Positions 23,366 to 31,895 of a DNA stretch of 48,379 nucleotides are shown in pieces. The stretch is from Caldilineaceae bacterium. GTDB lineage: Bacteria; Chloroflexota; Anaerolineae; Caldilineales; Caldilineaceae. A program made the position numbers and the translations under genes. Every line of letters starts with the position of its first letter. The stretch's first letter is position 1. The stretch lies in NCBI GenBank assembly GCA_023384455.1, contig JAHDWH010000015.1, positions 1 through 48,379 on the forward strand, given 5' to 3'. Under the pieces are notes generated by a model. That model was not told the DNA's origin. It worked only from the letters and a program-made list of their open reading frames with translations, and did no database searches.

Positions 23366-23792
23366 AGGTCTACCTCCGGCTGGTTGTATACAAAAGGAGA
23401 GTGGGAACGATAATCCGTACCAGCGAGGAACGAACGCACAAGCGTTAGTCGGTCGGTCAACCAACTGAAAGGTGAAACGTGAGGTGTCGTCACCTGATCT
23501 CACGTTTCACGTCTTCCCGTTTCCCCACGCAAATTGTGGCTGCGCCACCTTATGGAGTATAGCCGCCTTCGGGTAAAAGGTCTAGCGAATAGTCCGCGCC
23601 GCAGATGCAGCAAAGGCCAGGATGAAGTATAATCAGTGGACTGCAATGCTCTCAGACTGGTATCTCTCAGATTGGTATAGGGGCTTTGGACTGGGGATAA
23701 TAGGCCACCGGGACCGTCCCAATTGGATATTTCGCTTTGGGTATCTTCGCTACCCCTCCAGCATCCCATCATCTCACCTCGAGGAACGCAAA
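23366..23792. other. divergent intergenic region with a 12-bp inverted repeat
   Basis: The inverted repeat gtgaaacgtgag (23472-23483) and ctcacgtttcac (23499-23510) could be an operator or hairpin between the MFS gene (minus) and the dehydrogenase gene (plus). A short direct repeat (tctcagactggtat, then ctctcagattggtat) lies at 23649-23677. I see no gene here. The dehydrogenase frame is open upstream to 23622, but no family-like N-terminus is encoded there. Confidence 0.5.
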
Positions 23793-24896
23793 ATGACATC
23801 TACTTCTCCCCTCCGTCACGCGATTGTTGGCATCGGCGCGGGTATCTTCAATCTTCACAAAGCGGGCCTGGCCCTGGACGGCGTGCAGATCGTTGGCGCA
23901 TCGGATGTATTCCCCGCCCCAGGCCAGGAACGGGCCGACGAATTGGATTGCCCCTTCTATTTGGATCACCGGCAGATGCTGGCTGAAACCCAGCCCGATG
24001 TGACTGTCATCATCACCCCCCATCCCTTTCACGCGGCCATCGCCATCGACGCGCTCAACGCGGGCAGCCACGTGCTGGTGGAGAAGCCAATCGCCGTGCA
24101 GGTGGCCGAAGCCGATGGGATGATCGCCGCGGCCCAGGCCAACAACCGGCTGCTGGCGGTCAACTTCCAGCACCGCTTCCGCCCGGACGTGCAGGCCATT
24201 AAGAAGCTGATCGACAGCGGCGGTCTGGGCCGTATCCAGCGGGTGACGGGGGTGCAGCCCTGGCTGCGCACTGCGGCCTATTTCCGTCAGGCTGGCTGGC
24301 GGGGCACGTGGAAAGGCGAGGGCGGCGGGGTGCTGATGAACCAGGCCCCCCACGACCTGGACCTGCTCTGCTATCTGGTGGGGCTGCCCAGCCGGGTCTT
24401 TGCGCTTGCCAGCACCCGTTTCCACGCCATCGAGACCGAAGATACTGTCACCGCGCTGCTCGAATGGCCCGACGGCGGGCAAGGCTCACTCTATTTCAGC
24501 ACGACGGAGTATGGCCCCCGCACGCTGGATATTGCCGGGACCGGCGGTGTGGTCAAGCTGGGCGAAGGCGCGCCCCTATTGGAGCGCTTTACGCCCGACC
24601 TGTTGACCCATATGGCCGAGAATCCCGGCCCCTTTGCCCGCCCCCAGAGCGAAGTGGGCGAACTGCCTTTGGAAGAAGCAGGGGATCAGGGCCATCTGGC
24701 CGTCTATCGGGACCTGCACCGGGCCATTCGGGAAGGGGGCACACCCCTGGCCGACGGCAAGGCAAGCCGCCAATCCCTGGAACTTGCCAACGCGATTATC
24801 TACAGCGGGCAGACGGGCCAGCCGGTGGACCTGCCTCTCGACCGGGAGGCGTATGGAGAGATGCTGGCGGGGTTGATTGGAAGGAACAGAGAGTAA
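23793..24896 (+). CDS. Gfo/Idh/MocA family dehydrogenase 1
   Basis: A 367-residue NAD(P)-dependent sugar or polyol dehydrogenase. The Rossmann fold starts RHAIVGIGAGIFNLHKAGL; the catalytic-site EKP is at 97-99 (SHVLVEKPIAV). The substrate domain has WRGTWKGEGGGVLMNQAPHDLDLLCYLVG, whose Asp/His motif is typical of the family. The ATG at 23793 has GAGGAA upstream. The substrate cannot be read, but the surrounding isomerases and further dehydrogenases suggest oxidation of a sugar, inositol or related polyol. It is followed after one base by the restriction endonuclease gene, an unusual neighbour that suggests insertion of the RM pair here. Confidence 0.9.
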   Translation: MTSTSPLRHAIVGIGAGIFNLHKAGLALDGVQIVGASDVFPAPGQERADELDCPFYLDHRQMLAETQPDVTVIITPHPFHAAIAIDALNAGSHVLVEKPIAVQVAEADGMIAAAQANNRLLAVNFQHRFRPDVQAIKKLIDSGGLGRIQRVTGVQPWLRTAAYFRQAGWRGTWKGEGGGVLMNQAPHDLDLLCYLVGLPSRVFALASTRFHAIETEDTVTALLEWPDGGQGSLYFSTTEYGPRTLDIAGTGGVVKLGEGAPLLERFTPDLLTHMAENPGPFARPQSEVGELPLEEAGDQGHLAVYRDLHRAIREGGTPLADGKASRQSLELANAIIYSGQTGQPVDLPLDREAYGEMLAGLIGRNRE

Positions 24897-24897
24897 G

Positions 24898-25539
24898 GTG
24901 ACATCCGAATCCGACGCCTGTCTCCCCGTTCCGCTTGCCCAAAACGGATTCAACAAACAATGCCGGCTTCCCTATGGGCTGACTGTGGAGGATATACACC
25001 GGGCAATGGCAGAGTTTTTAGAGTTCCTGGGTTTGATCAATCAGCAACTCTTTACGAAGAACCTGCCCCGGTTGGAGAGTTTTCTGATGCCAGCCAACTT
25101 TAGCAGTATTGTGGGGGAGTTCATGAATATGACGATCCCAAAGTATTGCTCAACTCTTGTTCGTAACCAATACCACAACGGCCATCCCGATTTGATCCCG
25201 GAGGGAATGTTCCCAAACGACTCGATACAGTATGCCCACGAGGGAATCGAAATCAAAGGGTCACGCCATTCATCCGGCTGGCAGGGGCACAACCCCGAAG
25301 CGGTCTGGCTGCTGGTTTTTACCTTCGACAGCAACACATCCCGAGACAGTGGGTTAGGGATTCCCCCCAAGTCGTTTCGATTCGTGGGTGTCTATGGCGC
25401 GAAGTTGGAGGAGAGCGATTGGAATTTCTCAGGTCGCAGCGAGACCAGTCGTCGGACCATCACAGCCAGTGTCAACCGGTCGGGTGTGGGGAAGATGCGG
25501 GATAACCGAATATACGAAGACCTACTCGGCCAGGAGTGA
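24898..25539 (+). CDS. putative type II restriction endonuclease (PD-(D/E)XK)
   Basis: A 213-residue protein from GTG 24898, one base after the dehydrogenase stop. Near the middle it has HPDLIPEG (Pro97-Asp98) and, 20 residues later, GIEIKGSR (Glu118-Ile-Lys120): a good PD-(D/E)XK nuclease active site. WLLVFTFDSNTS follows as a core strand. The assignment rests on this motif and on its partner, a DNA methyltransferase gene in tail-to-tail arrangement overlapping it by 18 bp. The recognition site is unknown. A TTG 21 bases upstream is an alternative start. I do not recognise a named subfamily. Confidence 0.75.
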   Translation: MTSESDACLPVPLAQNGFNKQCRLPYGLTVEDIHRAMAEFLEFLGLINQQLFTKNLPRLESFLMPANFSSIVGEFMNMTIPKYCSTLVRNQYHNGHPDLIPEGMFPNDSIQYAHEGIEIKGSRHSSGWQGHNPEAVWLLVFTFDSNTSRDSGLGIPPKSFRFVGVYGAKLEESDWNFSGRSETSRRTITASVNRSGVGKMRDNRIYEDLLGQE

Positions 25540-26472
25540 TAGCTGAGAGTCGGCGGTCCCCAGCCCGGCCAGGGCAGGAATCGCTTCTTTGCTCATTGCG
25601 AAGTATGCCGCATAGCGTTCGATGCCGATACAGGCATAGCCGATTGATTCGGCAGCCGCCACAGTCGATCCCGAACCCATAAACGGCTCCAACACAATCC
25701 CCTCTCCCAGGGGCAGGGAAGCATAAACAATCTGGCGCAGAAAGGATTGAGGTTTCAAACTCGGATGATCCGCAATCGCCCGCTCGCGTCGGGGTGTGCG
25801 TTCGCTTTGGATGACATCCTCAAAGGGATTACCATCGGGCTTGCGGCGCAGACCGCCCGTCTGATATTCGTTGAGGCAATCGCTGACCCGCATCCCTTTG
25901 GGCAAAGGCTTGCGGAAGAGTCCCCACGGCTCATAGCCGCCGCGCGGCATAGAGCAAACATCGGGAAATTCCTGTTCAGCATTTTTGGGTCGGTCGCCCC
26001 CGCGCAGGGTACGCACCGTCCGAATGATCTGCCCGCGAAATTCAAAACCTGCCTCTGTGATGGCGGCAAAGACGATTTGCGAGAGGAAGGAATTGGAAGC
26101 CAGGAAGACGTGACCGCCGGGGCGTAGCACCCGTAGTACCGTCTCGCTCCATTCATTAAAATAGGTGTAGACGCGTTCCCGTTCCTCCTGAGAAAGGGCC
26201 GTAAAACGGGGAAGCGGGGCGCGCTGGTTCCCGTCAAACGAGGGGGGAATCCGCCAGGTGCCGCCATTGCCATTGGCCCGTTTGTCCAATTGGTCAAGAT
26301 CGTATTCTTTGACCCCATAGGGTGGGTCTGTCACCACGGCGTGGACGCTCTCGGCAGGAATCGAGCGCATCCACGCAAAGCAGTCGGCGTGAATGGCAAG
26401 CGACCGGTCGAATCGGTGAAAGTCATAATTTTGGGTAAATTGGGGTTGAAGCACTGGATGGCTATTGCCCAT
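25522..26472 (-). CDS. site-specific DNA methyltransferase (N4/N6, class beta), RM modification subunit
   Basis: A 316-residue enzyme. The catalytic motif DPPYGVKEY (49-57) precedes the SAM-binding motif FMGSGSTVAA (264 onward), the beta-class order. VLRPGGHVFLASNSFL and HPSLKPQSFLRQIV are further family blocks. It transfers methyl groups from SAM to an adenine N6 or cytosine N4 in a specific site, protecting the genome from the convergent endonuclease gene. The large insert between the motifs (about 60-240) probably holds target recognition. The two genes converge and overlap by 18 bp, so expression may be balanced by antisense transcription. The start at 26472 is 18 bp from a small antitoxin gene. 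Confidence 0.88.
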   Translation of the reverse strand: MGNSHPVLQPQFTQNYDFHRFDRSLAIHADCFAWMRSIPAESVHAVVTDPPYGVKEYDLDQLDKRANGNGGTWRIPPSFDGNQRAPLPRFTALSQEERERVYTYFNEWSETVLRVLRPGGHVFLASNSFLSQIVFAAITEAGFEFRGQIIRTVRTLRGGDRPKNAEQEFPDVCSMPRGGYEPWGLFRKPLPKGMRVSDCLNEYQTGGLRRKPDGNPFEDVIQSERTPRRERAIADHPSLKPQSFLRQIVYASLPLGEGIVLEPFMGSGSTVAAAESIGYACIGIERYAAYFAMSKEAIPALAGLGTADSQLSLLAE

Positions 26473-26490
26473 TTTCTGCTGTTCCTTCTG

Positions 26491-26730
26491 CTATTCGAGC
26501 GAACGCCCCAAATCGTAAAGAGGTGTCTGTTCACGGACCAATCGCCCGAATTCCTGTCGCGTATTTTCGCTGGCGGTCATAAGTGCTTCAAAATCAGAGA
26601 GACTTAGCAGAATTGCCTGGGATGCGTGACGACGTTTAATAATATAACGCACATCGTTTTGCACCACATCGTCCAGGATGCGCCCAAAATTATTTTGTGC
26701 TTCAGTGGAAGCAATTGCCTTTGTTGTCAC
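26491..26730 (-). CDS. Phd/YefM-family antitoxin, no adjacent toxin
   Basis: A 79-residue protein: IASTEAQNNFGRILDDVVQNDVRYIIKRRHASQAILLSLSDFEALM matches the Phd/YefM fold, which dimerises and binds operator DNA. The C-terminal tail (REQTPLYDLGRSLE) would be the toxin-neutralising part. The start is a GTG at 26730 with GGGGG nearby upstream. A 13-bp perfect palindrome lies just upstream (26747-26777). No Doc, RelE or PIN toxin follows: the next gene on this strand, 18 bp on, is the DNA methyltransferase. It may be an orphan antitoxin or may have been recruited as a regulator of the RM modification gene. Confidence 0.82.
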   Translation of the reverse strand: MTTKAIASTEAQNNFGRILDDVVQNDVRYIIKRRHASQAILLSLSDFEALMTASENTRQEFGRLVREQTPLYDLGRSLE

Positions 26731-26746
26731 TGTAACCCCCTCAATG

Positions 26747-26777
26747 GTACAATTTAGCTAAGTTAGCTAAATTGTAC
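26747..26777 (-). promoter_or_regulatory. 13-bp perfect inverted repeat, operator of the antitoxin-methyltransferase unit
   Basis: gtacaatttagct (26747-26759) and agctaaattgtac (26765-26777) are perfect reverse complements with a 5-base spacer, 16 bases upstream of the antitoxin GTG. Phd-family dimers bind such palindromes; position and symmetry fit autorepression. Confidence 0.7.
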
Positions 26778-26806
26778 ATCTTCTCTATTCACCTGTCAAT
26801 GGAAGG

Positions 26807-27583
26807 ATGCAAGTCAAAATGCAATTTGGCGTCTGTACTGGCATAGAAAATGGGGAGATCGCCCGCGCCGCGGGCTTCTCCTTCATCGAGCCGACGGTGC
26901 GTTCTCTGCACGGCGGCAACGATTTCCCCGTCATCCAGGCCGCCCACGCGGCTGCTGGTTTGCCAACCCCGACCTTCAATGTCTTTGTCCCCGGCGATCT
27001 GAAGATTACCGGGCCGACGGTTGACCTGGCGAAGTTGCAGGTCTATGTGGCCGAGTCTCTGGGCCGGGTGCGGGCCGTAGGCGGGGAGCTGGTCGTCTTT
27101 GGCAGCGGCGGCGCCCGCAACATCCCCGACGGTTTCAGCCGGGATGCGGCCTGGCAGCAGCTCATCGACTTTTTGCAGATGGTGGCGGTCGAATGTGACA
27201 AAACCGGCATCTCTATCGCCATCGAACCCCTCAACCGCAAGGAGAGTAATGTGATCAACAGTGTGGCCGAGGGGGTGAAGCTGGCCCAGGCCGTGGATCG
27301 GGTCCCTATCCGCGTTCTGGCCGATCTCTACCACATGCAGGAGGACGCTGAGCCAACCGATACCGTCGTAGAAAACGCGGCCTGGCTGACCCACGTCCAC
27401 GTGGCGGACAGCGGGCGGCTGGCTCCCGGCACAGGCAGCTACCCATACGCTGAATTCTTTGGCTATCTGAAACGCACAGGCTACAACGGGCGTATCGCCT
27501 TCGAATGCCGCTGGCAGGATTTTGAGGAAGAGGCAGGGGCGGCGGTGGAATATCTGCGCAGAGCGTGGGATCAGACGGGATGA
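26807..27583 (+). CDS. sugar phosphate isomerase/epimerase-like TIM-barrel protein
   Basis: A 258-residue xylose-isomerase-like TIM barrel. Probable metal ligands are Glu140 (AIEPLNRKES), Asp173 and His176 (LADLYHMQED), His198 (HVHVAD) and Glu233 (AFECRW), the layout of hydroxypyruvate isomerases and ketose 3-epimerases. It probably isomerises or epimerises a keto-sugar or sugar acid. It sits between Gfo/Idh/MocA dehydrogenase genes, the usual setting for inositol- or uncommon-sugar catabolism. ATG 26819 (MQFGVCTG) is an alternative start. The exact substrate is not readable. Confidence 0.87.
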   Translation: MQVKMQFGVCTGIENGEIARAAGFSFIEPTVRSLHGGNDFPVIQAAHAAAGLPTPTFNVFVPGDLKITGPTVDLAKLQVYVAESLGRVRAVGGELVVFGSGGARNIPDGFSRDAAWQQLIDFLQMVAVECDKTGISIAIEPLNRKESNVINSVAEGVKLAQAVDRVPIRVLADLYHMQEDAEPTDTVVENAAWLTHVHVADSGRLAPGTGSYPYAEFFGYLKRTGYNGRIAFECRWQDFEEEAGAAVEYLRRAWDQTG

Positions 27584-27738
27584 TGAGATTGTGAGATGAT
27601 GGGATGCGGGGATGTGCAGCATCTCAGCATCTCAGTATCCCATCCATTGAATCAATGAATAGAACGCGGATGCGCGCGGAAACCACTGATTTACGCTGAT
27701 AAAATCTGCCTTCCGCTTTTCAAACAAAGGAATTCTCA
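27584..27738. repeat. intergenic hairpin plus dispersed repeat
   Basis: Just after the isomerase stop, gatgggat (27598-27605) pairs with atcccatc (27637-27644), a possible transcript 3' hairpin without a T-run. It is followed by 'agaacgcggatgcgcgcgga' and 'tttacgctgat', which look like an inverted, diverged relative of the atccgcg repeat at 4201-4262. Confidence 0.4.
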
Positions 27739-28782
27739 ATGTCGTCTACCCATACCATCGGTTTTGCCATCCTCGGCGCGGGGATGATTGCCGACTATTA
27801 CCGCCAGGCCATCGAAGCCAACCGAGAGAAGGGCGCGGCTCTGGTGGCTATCGGCCATTACAACCCGGCCCGCTTTGACGAAATCTCCCGGCGTTTTGGC
27901 GTCCCCTGTCAGCGCATCGAAGAGGTGCTGGCAAACCCCGCCGTGGATGCGGTCTGCATTGCCACGCCCAGCGGCCACCACCCGGCCCAGGCCATTGCCG
28001 CGGCCAACGCGGGCAAGCACGTGCTGGTGGAAAAGCCTATGGCTCTCTCCCTGACCGACGCAGACGCCATTATTGCCGCCTGCCAGAAGAACGATGTGCG
28101 GCTGGGTGTCACCCTGCAACGCCGGGCAGAGCCGCTCTTTCGCCGGGTACACGACGCCATCCAGGGCGGCGATCTGGGAGAGATTACCCTGGCGGCGGTC
28201 ACAATGCCCTATGCGCGGGGGGAAGCCTATTACGCCCAGGCCGACTGGCGGGGCACCTGGGCGTTGGACGGCGGCGGGGTGCTGATGAATCAGGGCATCC
28301 ATATTATCGACCTGCTCGTCTGGTTTCTGGGCAATCCGGTCGAGGTCCACGCCTTTGGCTCCACGGGTCGCCGCACGGTGGAAGTGGAAAATACGGCCGC
28401 GGCTGTGCTGCGCTTTGGCAACGGGGCAATGGCAAGTCTGACAGGCACAATCACTGCCGCGCCCGGTTTTGCCCACCGCATCGAAATCTATGGCACAAAC
28501 GGCGCTATTCAGATCGAGGGGGAGTCGGTGCTGCGCTGGACGCTGGACGACCCCAGCCTGGCGACGGTAGAGCCGTGGCCTGTGGCGACCGGGCAGGTGG
28601 ACCCGGGGATGGCTGGCGATCCGCGGGGCATCGCGGCCAGCGGACACATCGCCATTCTGGGCGATTTTATCGAGGCCATTCGCAACGGCAAAGACCCGGC
28701 TATCGACGGAGCCGAAGGGCGGCGCAGCCTGGCAACTGTGCTTGCCATCTATCAAAGCGCGGGGTTGCTGCCCAGTGGTTGA
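27739..28782 (+). CDS. Gfo/Idh/MocA family dehydrogenase 2
   Basis: A 347-residue NAD(P)-dependent dehydrogenase. The nucleotide-binding start is TIGFAILGAGMIADYYRQAI; EKP is at 98-100 (KHVLVEKPMAL). The substrate domain has WRGTWALDGGGVLMNQGIHIIDLLVWFLG, with the catalytic Asp/His arrangement. All key positions are intact. It shares WRGTW(x)3GGGVLMNQ with dehydrogenase 1, so the two are probably related paralogues acting on similar sugars or polyols. The start has AAAGGAATTCTCA upstream. It is followed by the third, more divergent paralogue. Confidence 0.92.
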   Translation: MSSTHTIGFAILGAGMIADYYRQAIEANREKGAALVAIGHYNPARFDEISRRFGVPCQRIEEVLANPAVDAVCIATPSGHHPAQAIAAANAGKHVLVEKPMALSLTDADAIIAACQKNDVRLGVTLQRRAEPLFRRVHDAIQGGDLGEITLAAVTMPYARGEAYYAQADWRGTWALDGGGVLMNQGIHIIDLLVWFLGNPVEVHAFGSTGRRTVEVENTAAAVLRFGNGAMASLTGTITAAPGFAHRIEIYGTNGAIQIEGESVLRWTLDDPSLATVEPWPVATGQVDPGMAGDPRGIAASGHIAILGDFIEAIRNGKDPAIDGAEGRRSLATVLAIYQSAGLLPSG

Positions 28783-28833
28783 CATGAAAATATGCCCGTG
28801 TCAAGTTTCGTAGCTACAATTGGAGACCCACCC

Positions 28834-29991
28834 ATGCCCACCCAGCCCGCCCCCCTGCGCGTCGCCATCATCGGCACCGCCCGCCGCTCGGACTATCTCT
28901 ACGGAGCCATCCTCCACGCCCTGCCCGCCGAAGTCCAACTGGTGGCGGTCTGGGGGCGCAGCGAAAGCTCGGCCCAACGGCTGGGTGAAAGCCTGGGCGC
29001 GCCCTGGTATACGGACCTGGACAAGCTGGTGCGAGAGACCGCACCCCAGATAGGCATCGTCTCCGTCACCTACGCAGCCAACGGCGCAGTGGGGCTGATG
29101 GCTGTGGAAGCCGGGCTGCACGTCCTGCTGGAGACGCCCATCGCCCACAAACTGACCGAGGCCGATGCGATTATCGCCGCGGCGGCAGCGCGGGGCGTAA
29201 AGATCGAAGTGGCTGAACAGTTCCACCGCCGCCCGTTGGAAGCGGTGAAGCTGAAACTGCTGGCCTCTGGTCTTTTTGGCAGCGTCCACAGCGCCTTCAA
29301 CGACTTCGCCGGCCACGGCTATCACGGCGTCAGCGTTATGCGCAGCTATCTGGGCTTCGACGCCCGCCCGGTGCAGGTCACCGGCGCAGTGAAAGAGTAC
29401 CCCCTGGCCGCCCACTTCTCCCGTATCCGCAACGAAACAGCACCTCGCAATGAGAGCCAGGAGCACGGCCTCATCGAATACGACGACGGGCGGCTGGGCA
29501 TCTTCCACTGGACAACGGTGGGCTACGATTCGCCCCTGCGCTGGTGGCGCAGCAGCCGCTTTCTGGCTGAGAAGGGGATGGGCATTACCGTTGGCGTGGG
29601 GCTGGAGGTGCAGGAGTGGATGAGTACCCTCGCGCCCGGCGGGGAGGCACCCCGCTTTGTCACACTGGAACGACGCTGGGAGCGGGTGGACGGCGGCGCG
29701 CTCATTGCGATGGTGGCCCACACCGGCGATCCGGACATTCCGATTGTCACCTGGGAGAACCCTTTCCGCCCTGCCAAACAGGGCCACGGCCCCGCCTGGC
29801 AGGACGATGTAATCGGCGTGGCGGGCTGTCTGCTCAGTCTGGTGGAAGCCGTGCGCAGTGACGCCCCACCCAGCTACGGCCCACTACAGGCCCGACTGGA
29901 TCAGGAGATTATTGTGGCAATCCGGGAATCATCCAAACAGGGCGGCCTGCCGATTGCCCTGCCGATGGACCCGGCGAGTCAGACGGTGTAG
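28834..29991 (+). CDS. Gfo/Idh/MocA family protein 3, altered EKP motif
   Basis: A 385-residue protein from ATG 28834 (MPTQPAPLRVAIIGTARRSDYL); a longer start at 28792 is possible but adds an unlike N-terminus. It has a Rossmann fold and the family architecture, but the catalytic EKP reads ETP (Glu100-Thr101-Pro102 in HVLLETPIAHKLTEADAI), losing the lysine that normally positions substrate and cofactor. The substrate-domain helix (FAGHGYHGVSVMRSYLGF) also departs from the usual GG...D..H form. It may be non-catalytic, a binding or regulatory subunit, or use a different mechanism. It lies directly after dehydrogenase 2 on the same strand. Confidence 0.85.
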   Translation: MPTQPAPLRVAIIGTARRSDYLYGAILHALPAEVQLVAVWGRSESSAQRLGESLGAPWYTDLDKLVRETAPQIGIVSVTYAANGAVGLMAVEAGLHVLLETPIAHKLTEADAIIAAAAARGVKIEVAEQFHRRPLEAVKLKLLASGLFGSVHSAFNDFAGHGYHGVSVMRSYLGFDARPVQVTGAVKEYPLAAHFSRIRNETAPRNESQEHGLIEYDDGRLGIFHWTTVGYDSPLRWWRSSRFLAEKGMGITVGVGLEVQEWMSTLAPGGEAPRFVTLERRWERVDGGALIAMVAHTGDPDIPIVTWENPFRPAKQGHGPAWQDDVIGVAGCLLSLVEAVRSDAPPSYGPLQARLDQEIIVAIRESSKQGGLPIALPMDPASQTV

Positions 29992-30120
29992 GGAAGGTTG
30001 TAGGGATAGTTATTGAGCAGAGGAGAGTCTGCGAAGAAAGGCCGAAGGGGTCAGTACGCGAAAAGCAGTCGTTTCTAATTCGGCGAGAAAGTAGTGATTC
30101 CAAAAATGAACTGATTGCTG

Positions 30121-30411
30121 TCAATACAGATGCGCATACTCCGCCTCGAAAAGCTCACTTCGGTGTTGGCGCAGATTGGCAATCACTTCTTCTTTGGTTT
30201 CGCCTAACCCAAAGCCACCGGCTGCCCGCACCTGTTTTTGAAGCGCATAGAATTCTTGTTCCCAGACCATCTGTTGTGTGTCGGCCAGATAGCGCTGGAC
30301 CGCCTGGGTAATCAAATCGCTGATCTGCGGGAAATCAAGTTCTCTCTGTGCCTCGACCAATTCTGTATACAGATTCTCGGAGACTTCCCATACGATGGCA
30401 GTGGATGACAT
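30121..30411 (-). CDS. small antitoxin-like protein of unknown family
   Basis: A 96-residue protein from MSSTAIVWEVSENLYTELVEAQ. The frame is open far upstream, but the sequence there has no protein character. The first 50 residues (SENLYTELVEAQRELDFPQISDLITQAVQRYLAD) look like a ribbon-helix-helix DNA-binding unit. The rest is an acidic helical tail, ETKEEVIANLRQHRSELFEAEYAHLY. This is the shape of CopG-like antitoxins, but no toxin gene is adjacent. It lies downstream of the SDR gene on the same strand, 161 bp away. Confidence 0.55.
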   Translation of the reverse strand: MSSTAIVWEVSENLYTELVEAQRELDFPQISDLITQAVQRYLADTQQMVWEQEFYALQKQVRAAGGFGLGETKEEVIANLRQHRSELFEAEYAHLY

Positions 30412-30572
30412 TTGTGTTCCCCCCTCATTCGACTCAAGGCAAATCTGCTTCATTTGGCCCCAGTATAGCCCAGGAAAAAGCGTTGAGCAATACTTTCCCG
30501 AAAACCCACGAAAATCTGGGCTGTCCTGGGGAAAAATACAGAACAGCCCAAACGACAACGGATCCAATACAG

Positions 30573-31328
30573 TCACCCCGTCTGCCCCTTCACGCTCCAC
30601 ACAGAACCCGTCGTGTAGGTATTGCGCTCGGAGCAGAGGAATTCGATGACCTCCGCCACCTCTTCCGCGTCGGAGTAGCGGCCCATCGGGTTGCCGGGGT
30701 CAGCCAGAAACTCCTTTGTGAAGCGGGGGACCACCATATCCGTCAGCGCCCTGCCCGGCTCTACGCCGTTGACAAAGAGATTCTGTTTGGGGTAAGCATT
30801 GCCCAGCGCGCCGATAAAGGAATGGACCGCGCCCTTCGAGACGCCATAGGGTACCTGATTGGTCGCGCCAAAGCGCGCCCCGGAAGTGATGGAGAGACAG
30901 CGTCCCCAGCCACCGTTCAGCATATGGGGGATGGCCGCCTGGTGCGCGTAGTAGATGCCGTAGAGGTTAATCTTCAGCACTTTGTCGAACTGGGCCGCGG
31001 GCTGTTCCAGAAAGGGCGCTTCTTTGCCCAGAATCCCCGCGCAGCAGACGAGAATGTCCAGGCGGCCAAAGGTGGCGACAGTCTTGGCTACCGTTTCGTG
31101 TACGGCTGCTTCGTCGGTCACGTCCGTGGGAAGGTAGAGCGCTTTTTGGCCCATCGCTTCAATTTCCGCCACTGCGCTCTGGCCGTGCTCGTCCTGCAAA
31201 TCGACAATCACAATATCCCGGCCCGCCTCGGCCATGCGCAGGGCCGAAGCCCGGCCAATCCCCCGCGCCCCGCCGGTGACAATCGCTACCCGCCGCTCGA
31301 CGGGCGCGGCAAAACGTAAATTTGGCAT
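30573..31328 (-). CDS. short-chain dehydrogenase/reductase
   Basis: A 251-residue classical SDR. The cofactor motif is TGGARGIG (19-26), NAG appears as CCAG (about 110), the catalytic Ser is in SITSGAR, and Tyr/Lys are in YGVSKGAV. VDLQDEHG after strand 2 suggests NAD preference (acidic residue). It oxidises or reduces a secondary alcohol of a sugar, polyol or acyl substrate; the genomic setting favours sugar or polyol metabolism over fatty-acid synthesis. AGGAG precedes the start. The N-terminal MPNLRFAAPVER extension is usual in this group. Confidence 0.9.
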   Translation of the reverse strand: MPNLRFAAPVERRVAIVTGGARGIGRASALRMAEAGRDIVIVDLQDEHGQSAVAEIEAMGQKALYLPTDVTDEAAVHETVAKTVATFGRLDILVCCAGILGKEAPFLEQPAAQFDKVLKINLYGIYYAHQAAIPHMLNGGWGRCLSITSGARFGATNQVPYGVSKGAVHSFIGALGNAYPKQNLFVNGVEPGRALTDMVVPRFTKEFLADPGNPMGRYSDAEEVAEVIEFLCSERNTYTTGSVWSVKGQTG

Positions 31329-31408
31329 ACTATCTCCTGGTTATTGAATGGGAGGAATAGACAAAGGACACAGACGTCCACGGATTGGGGGGTACACGGA
31401 TTCTGCTG

Positions 31409-31672
31409 TTATCGTCCCCTGTACACCTCACGGCGATGCCGAATGATGTGTACAGTGATTGTTGATGCGTCGCTGTCGTAGGTGTACAACACTCGATAAT
31501 CACCGACACGCAATTTCAAAACACCTTCCCACTGACCAGTGAGAGGTTCAGGCGTTATTGCTTCGTAGTTCTCCGATAGCCAGCGAATCTTCGTCAATAT
31601 TCGCTGGGCGATGGACTTGTGGATGCGGCCCAGGTCGTCTTTTGCAGCAGGGGTGAAGTGTACGTGAACCAT
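31409..31672 (-). CDS. RelE/ParE-family toxin
   Basis: An 87-residue basic protein with the RelE/ParE fold: VHFTPAAKDDLGRIHKSIAQRILTKIRWL, then PLTGQWEGVLKLRVGDYRVLYTYDSDASTITVHIIRHRREVYR. The last block (R-V-G-D-Y-R-V-x-Y) is diagnostic. Members cleave ribosome-bound mRNA (RelE) or poison gyrase (ParE); which applies cannot be decided. It begins one base after the upstream antitoxin stop, a tight operon with the antitoxin first. Confidence 0.9.
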   Translation of the reverse strand: MVHVHFTPAAKDDLGRIHKSIAQRILTKIRWLSENYEAITPEPLTGQWEGVLKLRVGDYRVLYTYDSDASTITVHIIRHRREVYRGR

Positions 31673-31673
31673 C

Positions 31674-31895
31674 TCACCACTTCAACCCCAATTGTTCTGC
31701 GACATTTTCGGCAGTCACAGTGTTGCTTCCCTGACTCATCATTCGTAAGGAATAACGCAACGCATCTTCTGTTTCAGGCCGTAACGCCAGCCCTTCGTCG
31801 GGATCACGCAAAACGTCTTCCATCGTTTGGGTTACTACTTCCCGAATTAATGTTCGCAGTTCGTCTACGCTTAATTCAGCAACTCGAATAGTCAT
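31674..31895 (-). CDS. antitoxin partner of the RelE/ParE toxin
   Basis: A 73-residue acidic protein, MTIRVAELSVDELRTLIREVVTQTMEDVLRDPDEGLALRPETEDALRYSLRMM..., ending AENVAEQLGLKW. It has helical and acidic stretches suited to wrapping a toxin and no clear named family. Its identity rests on the one-base spacing to the toxin gene, the order and its size. The upstream 150 bp (31896-32045) would hold the promoter and operator; I saw no perfect palindrome there. Confidence 0.8.
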   Translation of the reverse strand: MTIRVAELSVDELRTLIREVVTQTMEDVLRDPDEGLALRPETEDALRYSLRMMSQGSNTVTAENVAEQLGLKW

